Source: Siphonodentalium dalli (Eukaryota; Mollusca; Scaphopoda; Gadilida; Siphonodentaliidae). Taken from it: a stretch of 64,000 nt of DNA. The notes under the pieces were generated by a model. It searched no databases and had not been told where the DNA came from. It was given only the letters and a program-made list of their open reading frames with translations. The stretch lies in NCBI GenBank assembly GCA_032622095.1, contig CP136066.1, positions 189,260,716-189,324,715 of the forward strand. The letters are read 5' to 3'. Made by a program: the position numbers and the translations under genes. Shown here piece by piece: positions 39,501-51,500 of the stretch. Each line of letters begins with the position of its first letter. The stretch's first letter is position 1.

Positions 39501-42500
39501 TGAACTCAGTATGGACATATAGCACACAGCGTGACCCTGTACAATACATTGGCCTAACAATATTTACCTCGACCTTGTAAGCCAGTGCATTTTCTTATAT
39601 ATGTGAGGCTCCCAATGGGATACTCACATATATAACAGAATGCAGTGGCATAGGATCTTTAATGCTGCACCAGCACCATGAAAGGGTTAAATAATCTGAA
39701 TTAAAGCTGTGTGACATATTTCCTTTGGTTCAATAGAAACAAATGTCTGAACAGTTCTTGCTTAATGCCAAATGTAAGAAATATTAGCACTTTTTAAAGC
39801 TGTATTGCAGTTTTTCGTTAATTTATATTCATTCTAGGATAGGACGAAAATAGACAGAAAAATATATAAATTCACACATAAGTGTAACTGCCTGGAAAAA
39901 TCAGTATCAAGTGGTAGAAGCACATTAAAATTTGCATAGCTCCCCCAACTCAATTTGAATTAAAATACTGTAATAATTTTCATATTTGAGCCTTGAATGC
40001 TGAAACCTAATAATCATTCTATCTGCCTACATATAAATATTTTAGAGAGATTTACTATAATACCTGATCTTTCTGCAGATCAGTGAGTCGTTTGTCGTGA
40101 TCTTTCTTGATGTTATCCAGCTTCTTCAGAGCTGTTCTTTCCTACAATCGAAAATATTCATTTTAGAAAGGATTTAAAATGGAATTTAATCTTCAATTAA
40201 TCATTTTTTACTGAGATTGCAGTCGAATTGTGTCAAATGTTTAATAAATGTTTTAACATAGTTACAAATTACAGTAATGAAACAGAAATCTTTGAACAGG
40301 TAAACAGGTCTGTTATATCTCAATTCTGATCGTGTTTGTATAAAAAATTACTGTAGTACCGATTGCATACCGATTAATACTTTCCGACAGATTGAACGTG
40401 AATTTTAAAAGTTGCAAATGCTGGGCTCTGGGGTCATGCACGCAGCCTGAGAAACGGGAAATTGACTTACATGGCCTGAGCAGATTATTATATATTTACT
40501 TGTAAATGAGATGTTTGTGAACCAGCATAAAAAATTTTTTAAATCACACTTTTTTTATATAGGAGAAGAAATCTATGAAAAATATTATCTAGATCTAGAT
40601 GGTACAATCAATTAGTAAAATAAAGTTGTTAATGTAATTTATCCACCGCTCACTACCTATATTGCCAACAGAAGGCATTTATTTTTTATTGCTTGGTTTA
40701 CGGATTTCCCTACCCAAAAAAAGCTGTTTGTCAATAAAAATAAAATTTTAGTTTCGGTTTTTTTTATGGGGTCTTCCCATTCACCCGGCAGCTATTGTTT
40801 CGGGTCAAGGTGTCATAATCCGGTACATCATAGAGATGCCGACTATAGTTTATATAGGGTCCTGCGAATTGGATATTTTGATCGAATCGAATATCGAATC
40901 GAATTCACGAAATCGAATCGAATATCGAATCGAATCATATTTGTGTGTTGCATTCTCAATTAGGTATGTTTTGTCAACGATTAGATTATTTGTGAAACGT
41001 TCCATGAACTACATGCATGAAGTTCAATCAGAACTTATGTGGTGATAAACCGTCGTTTGATATACTATTAACTTCAATTTATAATTGTCAAGAAAACAAA
41101 GCAAATTAAAACATCCATGCGACCATCACAACGATTAATATATTACCACTAAACGGATTATCAAACTAAAATCACACGAAATTTCTAGTTTGCATGTACA
41201 TGCAAAATTGCAAATCGGCATTCGGAAACACCCGTTGTTATAAACTTGAAGACGCAACAACAGTCGCAGTGTATCCTCTTCATGTATTGGTTGATGCTTC
41301 TTGAACAGATGATTCCATAGATGGGTCATTGTCCCAGATGCTTGCGATTTATACACCATGCATGTTGCATTCATCACACGTGCCTGCAGCTTTATCATGT
41401 TTAAAATAAACATGAATGATGGACGACATTTTGTCCATTGTAAAAGAAAACTCCGAAACTGAAAGTCAACTTCAAAAGAGAACAGTGCCAAAATGCACTT
41501 TTCAACACCAGGAACATGTGTTGTTTACATTCTCACCCATATTACATAACGCGGAATCGAATAGACGATGGATAACGCTATCGGTAGCTCAGTCTCATAG
41601 CTATTATAATTTACCGCATCGTCGGTCCATTGGCTATCTGCTAGCTTTTGCTACCATTTTAAAGCTATATAATTCAGACATATTTAGTCGTCCTATCGTG
41701 GCTAATTGTTGGCTATGTACAATAAGAATTATAATGTGCATATATACATAATTTTCTGGAATTAAATGCCACAAACAGCTAAGATCGACATGTGTACTTG
41801 TCCTGAAACAGCCTACTTTTCCGTCATAGTATATTCGAAATTTCGAGTTGGCAATTTCGACTCGAATTTGAATCGAATTTGACTTTCGAATCGAATCTCG
41901 AATCGAATATCGAATATTCGCAGGAGCCTAAGTTTATATCTTAGTTTAGTGTAGAATTCCCAGTCACCCGATAAAATTGTAGCCGACAAGACAATTTCAA
42001 TTTCACACATTTTAATTAATAGATAAGAGCAACATGACATAACAAATTGTTTGAGGGCGATGGCTCTACGAATCAGCTTCTTAACTTCATCGTCGTCTGT
42101 GTAGAGAACCTTCAGACCACACTTCTGTGCATATTTCCAAACAGTCTGTCATTAATGGAATAACAAGCCTTTCAGTGTCACTCCTTGGAATGTTAGTTGG
42201 GATGGATTTTTGGAATGTAATGCACATTTACTTGAGCGTTAACCCTTTACCCAACAAACCGGCCAAAAACGGCCAAATAAAGCTGCAACAGCCTAAATTA
42301 TCTTGGGTCTGTCTCAATAAAACCATACAAATATGGATATCATTGGAACCGGCTCATTGACCACATTGTGATGGTTACAGTTATGCCCTGTGCCAATGCA
42401 TTCTCTTATATATGCGAGTCGACCATAGGTCGCCTCGCATATATAAGAGAATGCATTGGCCTAAAAAAAATCTTTTTTTAACACTTTTAACCATTTTTTC

Positions 42501-45500
42501 TTACATTCTTTAACAATTTTATAATTTTTAATGTGTGAAGCCAATGCATTCTCTTATATATGCGAGGCGACCTATGGTCGACTCGCATATATAAGAGAAT
42601 GCATTGGCACAGGGCCGTTCTGTTGGGTAAAGATATAACATTCATGGTTTGGAGTTTGGGATGATCCCCGGGAAGATTTGAAAGGGCTGTCAACCCTCTC
42701 CTACAACCCACTTGTGTATGCTATAATGCCGCTGAGGAGCGTATGTTGGGTTTGGGTTTGTGATATAACATGAGAAATATTTCATCTTATCTATCATAAT
42801 GGTTACTGACCACAGTTCATAGTGAACAAACTCAGTGATATGAGTAGTAGTTGTGTTTACTGACTAGCTTTTGTGAGCATTTGATATATCCCTAATGTGT
42901 TGTTGGATTCTTGTTGTAAGAGTTTACAAAGAATGTTGGGAGGGGTTTATTTTTATATAAATTTTATTATTTGTGAGTGCTTTTGTCAAGTCTTTGATGT
43001 ATATGTCCTGTTGGGTTTCGGAGGGGTGTACCACTAGGTTATTGTCCAGTATTTGGGAGTTGTATACTGGCCAGGGCTTATATTATATTATATATATAAT
43101 CCCCTCATACCTGCTGAAATTGCTTGAGGTCCAGTTTCTGTGACTCGACTTGAGAAAAGAAATCATCCACAGCCTGGAAAAATACAGAATAAGATGAAAT
43201 TGACACCAAGTCTGAGTTTAGTGTGCCTGTCATTTGCAGAATGAGGTCCCCAGAGGGTAAATTTAGTGACGCTATCCCGCATAGCAGGCTAGCATAATTA
43301 AATTCACCCTCTGGGGACCTCATTCTGCTTAGGCCTCATGTTTTCTGGAAAGTTTAGAAAACTTCTTCACAAAGATTCTATTTCTTTTTAAGTTTAGTTT
43401 CTCTATATCCCCAAATTGGCTAACGACACATTCATAATTAAGGTTCCCATTTATTATTGTACATCACAATATTCACCATTTGGGAACTTCAATCTGAGTA
43501 TGTCTCCCATAGCAGATGAGGCCATGCAGAATGAGGCCCCCAGAGGGTAAATTTGGTGATACTAGCCCGCTGTGTTCCAAAACGAGTACAATTAGGAGAA
43601 TCCCACAAAACATATAATACAATAAGTAAACATACAAGACTGACATACTCAAACCATGTACCTGATCAATGAAACCATACGTATTAGGGTCAATTCCGAG
43701 TAATTATGTTTGACTGTGTCCCAAACAGTATTTTTTCGACAGCAATCAAGTCCTTTGCAGTGAGTGTAAATAATGTCAAGTCTGGAAATAGTATGTCTGA
43801 CATTTGCAGAATGAGGTCCCAGTGGGTGAATAAGTGATGCTACCCCGCAAAGCCAGCTAGCATCACCATATTAACCCTCTGGGGACCTCATTCAGCTAAG
43901 CTTCGTTTTCTGGCTTCGTCTTCTGGAAGTATCTATGGTTTCAAATTAACACTGTTTTAGTTACTTTTTTCCTTCTCTTCAGTTTCTATATCCCCTAAGA
44001 AAATAAAATAAAATGCATAATCAAGGTGACTAATGGGTGAACATCACCAACGTCAACTGGAGAACTTCAATCTGATCCTAGGACTCCCATAGTTGAGGTC
44101 TAAGCTGAATGAGGTTCCCAGAGGGTGAATTGATGATGCTAGCCTGCTGTGCGGGATAGTGTCACTAAATTCACCCTCTGGGAACCTCATTCTGCAAATG
44201 ACAGGCACACTATTTCAAGACTTGATTGGTGTTCATGAATTAGAACTACCGACATATATGGAATCATAAATCCCTTGTGCATCATTTTATCTTCAGAGGT
44301 GCTTGTTAATGTGGCATCATATTGACATGCTCTCTTTTATTAAGCCTTCCATGACTGGATCTTCCTGAAATTTTGCAAAAACCCTGTGCCAATGCATTCT
44401 CTTATATATGTGAGTCTCCCATAGGAAGCCTTGCATATATAAGAGAATACATTGGCCTAACAATATTTACCTTGAAATTGTAAGCCAGTGCATTCTCTTA
44501 AGATATATAAGAAAATGAACTGGCACAGGATCTTTAATGCTGCACCAGCGCAGCTCCCATCATGAAAGGGTGGTAATTAAATATTTTAATGACAAGTCAC
44601 TGTAGCTAAAATAATAAGAATGTAATCAAAAGCATTGCTCACCTTATTGAAAGTTTCAACCTCTATGAATGGCTTCCCTTCGTGCTGTTTAAACAAGAAT
44701 GGGTGAAATTCATCATACCTGAAATTGACAATATATTTCAATGACCATTTTAAATTAGATAAAACCTGAAATTGAGACCACTAAAATTAACTCTTTTGAT
44801 GCCACCGGCACTACAACAGACCTACCCAGTGCTACGATATTGGAATAAGCTGAGAATTTAAACAAATTATGTGCATTGGTCCTGACCGGGCAATTCACAA
44901 TAATGCATGATTGGCACCAAAAGAGTTAAACGGTTGCCTCGGAACGTCTTTCCCCAGTCAATTTTGCATGAAGATTTAATGGCAAATCATCAGAAATAAA
45001 ACAAAGTTTTCAGCGTAATATCAAGTTTGGTACAATAAAGATTCTGCATAGCTTGATATCCATCCTACACAATTACGTACATAACTTAGATGCTCAACTG
45101 AGCCATGACTTTTCAATTTATTATAGATTAGTATATTTATTCAATTTATTATAAGTCTACAACTTTCCAAGCAATCCATAGAATTGCTTCTAGTTCCTTT
45201 CAGGCACCCACCTTCAACAAAATCCCAGGCCTTCGATTATGAGGCGTGCGATCGCACTCGCGCACCATAGCACGCCTGAAATTAAATCTTGGCGAGTAAT
45301 TAATCACACTCCTCGGCGATATTTGGCGCACGATTGAAAAAGGGTTTATAATAACGAGCAACCTTGTTTGCTGGAGAAGACTGACAGACATGCCGTATAC
45401 GACGGAAGTAATTGTTTTAAGTTTTGAACATGCGCTAGAACATTATTATAGTCAGGTGCGTTTAGCGATGTCGTCGCATTCGTATGTAGGTCTGAGTAAT

Positions 45501-48500
45501 TCTCGGCAAGATATTGTTACCAACATGACATATTTAAATTAATCCCACCGTGCACCCCATCACCAATGCAACGTAATTTTGGTATCATGATTGTGTTGCG
45601 TTCTAAATGAAGCCACTCCGATGGGCGGTGAATATGAATAGAAATTGAAACTTGAGTTCGGGGCAATCAAACATTATTTTTTTAAATATCGATAGAGTTC
45701 ACACAACAGGAAACTCTCACGTGGTTACATGGTCTCTGACCGCATTTCATAACAACTTACATCCAACGGAAGCATTACGACGCAATTCGAGAATGGAGTT
45801 TTAATTACTTCAATGTGGAGAATACATGTGTACAAGATGAATCACAATGGTGATACAATTGATTTAATTTTGAGTCTTCGTTTGTCATTTTATACCCCCG
45901 AAATATCCACCAAAATCACACGCCTGGGTTTCAGGTTAGGCGAGTGACCAACCACACTCCTGCATTTTACAGAATCGAAGGCCTGAAATCCTATATAAAT
46001 TTCTAATTGTGGTTAAATGGTAGATTGAAAATTTAATTCGTGGAAAATTCTAGGTGAATTTTCATTTAAAAATAATTTCATTTTGACCATGGTGAATTTC
46101 ACTTGTTTTAATTTTTGTAAGAAGAGAGATTAAGTATGAGGAGCCCAGGTTACTAGCAAATCAACAGACCCTGGATCAGTGTTCTAAAAATGTTAGCCTA
46201 AAAGAATATAAATATGTCAACAACATACGTGAGTAGCTCAGAAGATTCGTCATCTTTGGCACTTGGTTTTTTCTCTTTCTTCTGAACAATGTAACCCTAT
46301 AACAGGTAAAAGTAAGCATTCTCAAGATTAGTAAGTTCCATGCTGTAAATATGAAAATATATACTTCCATATGCAAGTTTTATTGCTCTAATAAGTGTAA
46401 AACAAAACGAGAGCATTGCTAGGGCATGGTAAAATACGCCCAGTGGTAATTCCAAGAAAGGGCCATAACTCTGGAAAACGTTGATGGGCAGAACTCAAAT
46501 TCAAACTTGAACTGTATTTTGGGCTAGTAAACTCACACACACAATTCCATTCCATTCAGTGGAGACTTACTAAAGTTATCATCATAAAATTAAAAAGTGG
46601 ACGGACAGAAAGACGGACAGACCAATAACATAATACATCCCTTTTTTTAAAACGGGCGTATAATAAGTGGTAGAAATATATTGCCCCAGAATTTACATGA
46701 GCTTTGTTATAATGACAATAATAAGCAATGTTATTATATTAATATATAAATTGAAATAATAATTTCATAAATATCTATGAAAATTATATTGTAACTTTTG
46801 TGGTTAACTATTTCTTTAAGACTAAATACTCATTGATGACTAGTTCACTTAGGAAATGTTCAGATAATAAGCTCATATAGTCTGTTCAACTTAATATGAA
46901 TCCGTCTGCATTTGTGATATCTATTTGTCTTCTATCCTCCACTTAAATTTTGTGAACGTTCCTCCAAATGAATAGTACGTTCCAATATATACTTTTATAA
47001 CTGAGTGGGAGAATCCATTCAGTATAGAAAGGGTGAACATACCTTTGAAGGAGCATTTATCAGATTGTTAAATAATTCCTCAGCAGTCTCTATTGCCATC
47101 TTCAACTTCGATATATCTGTAACAATGAACATTTAACTTGAAAAACTTTAAATACTGAAATTGTTTAAGGCCATACAAAAGTACATGTTCATATATCAGA
47201 CCATTAGGCCTCACAGAAGGTCCTGAATACAACTGCCTGCCTATCACAGGGTTTAAAATCTGACGAAAATCAGAATCAGGTTTGATTCTTGTAAAACCAG
47301 TTGATTCGCTGTATAAATGCTATAATTTGATTCACACAAAATTTTATTAATTTTAAAGCCTGTGTCACAAAGAGAGCCCAAATATTTTGTCGTTGCAAGG
47401 TGCTGAGATTTGCCAGTTTACCATTTTTCAAACATTATATACATTAAAGGTACTCAATCCGATTAGATGGTCCCCATATAGTCAGATTCTAACAAACAAA
47501 TTTGTTTTAAATGCCGCTTGGTTATCAGACCTCGAGTAATTGCCCAAAAATAATGCTAACCGCAGTCAATTATAGTATAAAATTGTCCAAAACCTGTTAT
47601 TTATTAACATTTTGTTCAACGAAATTTTGCCGGTTTGTCAAATATCTGACACAAAAAAGCCACTTGATTTTACAGTTATCCATATTCATCCCCAATTTGG
47701 CCAGAGAAAGTTTTCTCATCTACTGTTTACCGGGCCACTTAATATTATCGGTGGTGAAAAATAATAGATTTAAAAAATCGATATCTGATCATTCTGAGCT
47801 TTGATAGGTGGGTTCCTCGACTCGAATCAAATATTTTTTACCCCCAAATCCAAGGAAATAGTAATTTGTGAGTTAATTCGGATTATGCATCTTTAAAAGC
47901 ATGTGAATTAAACATTGGCCAAAAACTTACACAACGTGAATTAAAATGTGTAAGGTATGTACATTATTTACAATATTGTTACTGGGAAGATATTCCCTTG
48001 TCAGTCCCTGTTTAAAGTCCTTTCAATATACACACATTTTAATGACAAATAATGCAAGAAATTCTAAGAATGCTATATGATACAACTTTAGGCCTCAAGC
48101 TTCGGTCAGGTTTTAATGTAAATCCGGAATGGTACACATAACTGATACATATCAACTGATGAAAGTGACATACTAAAACTGTTACATTCCTTGCGATACA
48201 CACTATGTTATTTATAAATATTTTAGAGGTTAATTTCATATTTTGAGATCCTCCCACACAAGCTGAAATTATCTACTGTGATCTCACCATCAGACAAACT
48301 GAATCCTCGTCCAATTTTCACATTGTCTACAAACCCAGCTGTTCTTAGGCTATGATCTATGAGCGCAGGTCCATAATCTGTGAAAAAAAGGGGGAACAAT
48401 TATAATTATCCTATGGTAATAACATGCTTCTAATCTGGAATTTAGCTCTTTATCAAAATAAGTCACTGTAGAAGATCAAGGAATGTACACCGGTACTCGT

Positions 48501-51500
48501 TATACCTCAAATTAAACCTTGTAATTTTCTCACTTATTCCATGTTACAGGCACCAAAAGAGGTATCTTAGTCATATTTAAATTCGCACAGTACTATTTTT
48601 CACTTAGTTTTAATTCGTGCACGTGGAAATTGTGCACCCAGATACAAAAAATTTAAACTACCAAAAATATTTTCGTAAAAATCATGTTTCCAATTGCATT
48701 CAATTACAGTTCTTAACCCTTTCATGATGGGTTTCATGATAACTCTGCCCACGATTCTGGGCATACATGTCCACGATTCTGGGCATACATACACAGAACG
48801 ACACGATGTGTAAATGGGTTTGTCGATACGCCTCGAGTTCTATCCTTCCGCGACAGAATGAGTGCCGTATCAACAAACACATTTACACATCGTGTTGTTC
48901 TGTGTTTATTACACGCTTCTCGTCCTAGAATCCGTGCATTAAAAATACAGGATTAGAAGGTTTATTTAGGCTCATATAGGGCATGTTTGTCATGTGTGAT
49001 GATTCTTTTATTTAAATAGTTCCAGTTTCATGGTTGAGGCGAACGTCATGTATGTCATTTTACGTCAACGAGATGCGTATGGAACGTACGTTCCATACGG
49101 ATTTGTAAATATGGAACAGCAATAACACTGTACTTCTAGAAACAAGCCCGTAATAAATTCTGTTATAAAGAGTATTGGGAGGGACTCAGTTCAAAACAGC
49201 ATCAACCCAAAAATGATATCCCAAGCTGTTCTGAACCAAAAAGACTTGGTCAAAAGCCTGATGTATGGGATAGCATCACTAAATTCACAATCCGGAGATC
49301 TCATTCTGCAAATGTGAGACACACTAAATTCAGACTCGTCCTACTAACCCAGATGTGGAATAAGCAGCTTCTTTAATACCACTCCTTCTTTTGCTGAGTT
49401 GAGAATTTCAACAAGTCTAAAAGGAAACAACAATAAATTATCATGAAGACAATATATTTTAAACTGGTTTATTTAAGAAGAAATAGAGGCAAAACTCTCA
49501 TCAAAATACATCGGACTAATCAGAAATAATTCAAATTTGATCTGCATTTTCTTACATCCAAAACTGCAAACAAAATTTCCAAAAATTTGGTCAGAGAGTG
49601 ATAAAGATATCACCGATACAGACTATCTGAATGGACATAAAAACAAGGATGTTAGTGATTTCTACAGTCTCCTGGATGTTTCTCTGAACCATTCAGCTAA
49701 TACTTCACAATTACAAAAAATAACCAGGTCAAAGTGAAAATCAAAATTTAAAATTGGTAGATCTTCATTCCCTCCAATCTTATTTTTCGTCCCCTCCCTC
49801 CAACCCTCAGAATTGGTTATGGCAATCAGCAATGCTGAAGCCATTTGCTGAAACAAACGGGACCACGGCAAATGGTAGCCATAGCAGATTGCCAAATCAA
49901 ACAATCTGAATTAAAAGGGCTGCCCCTCAAAAAAACTTGATGTGGGTAATTGTGGTGATGTTCAATCTTGTGAAAGTGTATGTGCAGTTAGCATTATATT
50001 TTTTTTTTATATGTAGCTCAACATGATATGATAATGAAAATTGAGACATACCTCTCTTCTGAAGGTACAGTGTGTTCCTTCACTACGCTGATTGGATACG
50101 TTTCTCTGACGGCAAACTTCACATCATTATTGTCATCTGCTCTGGCTCGCAAAATATTTAGTATTGTATACTCATGATCTGTCAGAACAATGTTACCCTG
50201 AAAATTAATTGATACAATATCAGCAAGGCTCAAAATAGTGTGTCTGTCATTTGCAGAATGAGGTCCCCAGAGGGTGAATTTAGTGACACTATCCCGCATG
50301 GTGGGCTAGCATCACCAAATTCACCCTCTGGGAACCTCATTCTGCTGAGCCCTCAAATGCTATGGGAGACCTAGGATCAGATTGAAGTTCCCCAGTTGAA
50401 GTTGACGATGTTCACCCATTAGTCACCTTGATTATGCAGTTTATCTTCTGCAAATCATGGGATATATAAACTGAACAGATAACTAAAAACAAATTTTATT
50501 TTGAGGCTATAGATACTTCCCAGAAGATGAGGACTAAGCAGTATGAGGTCCCCATAGGTGACTTTAGTGATGCTAGCCTGCTTTGCGGGATAACATCACT
50601 AAATGAACCATCTGGGGACCTCATTCTGCACATGACAGACACACTATTTCAAGGCTTGAATAATTGTTGTTATAAAGGACACCACATCTTTAAAAGATCA
50701 AAATCTGAAACAATTCCCGAGCTTCCGACACATACCCTATCATAGAGCTCGACGATGAGATGGTATGCTGCTTCTCCGGATCCGAATGTTAGATCCACTA
50801 TCCTGTCCATGCCAAGCTGAGATACATTGTCTATCCTCCTGTTCTTCAAATGCTTTCTCAGCTGAAATTAAGAGATAATTTGAGACATTAACCCTTTCAT
50901 GACGTGAGCTGTGCTGGTGCAGCATTAAAGATCCTGTGCCAATGCAATCTTTTACATATGCTAGTCTCCCATAGGGAGCCTCACATATATAAGATAATGC
51001 ACTGGCTTACAAGGTCAAGGTAAATATTGTTAGGCCAATGCATTCTCTTATATATGCAAGGCTCCCTATAGGAGACTTGCATTATATAAGAGAATGCACT
51101 GGCACAGGCTTTTCAAAAAATTTCAGGAAGCCCCAGTCATTGAAGTGTTAACTGCAAATGACATGAAAAAGCCATCGAGGATTTAATAACTCTCACATGC
51201 TGCATATCTAAGTGATCTGTTCTAAGAATTTAATCAAGCTGGTGAGAAAACTGTTACATGAAATCTAAAAGTGGGCTGAACTTCAAATTCAAGTTGAACA
51301 CCTAAGGTCAAGTGGTCTCGCAAATGTGCTATGATGCTAGTGGGTCCTGCTGAATTGCTTTGATGATGTTAGGGCAAACTGATGCCGATAATGTTTCTTT
51401 ATTTTTCTAAAGTTGTCATTTTTGCGGTGTTTGGATAATCTGAACATATCCCGGAAAAGCCATTATGTGTATAAAACATTCAAAACATATGTATAATTTG

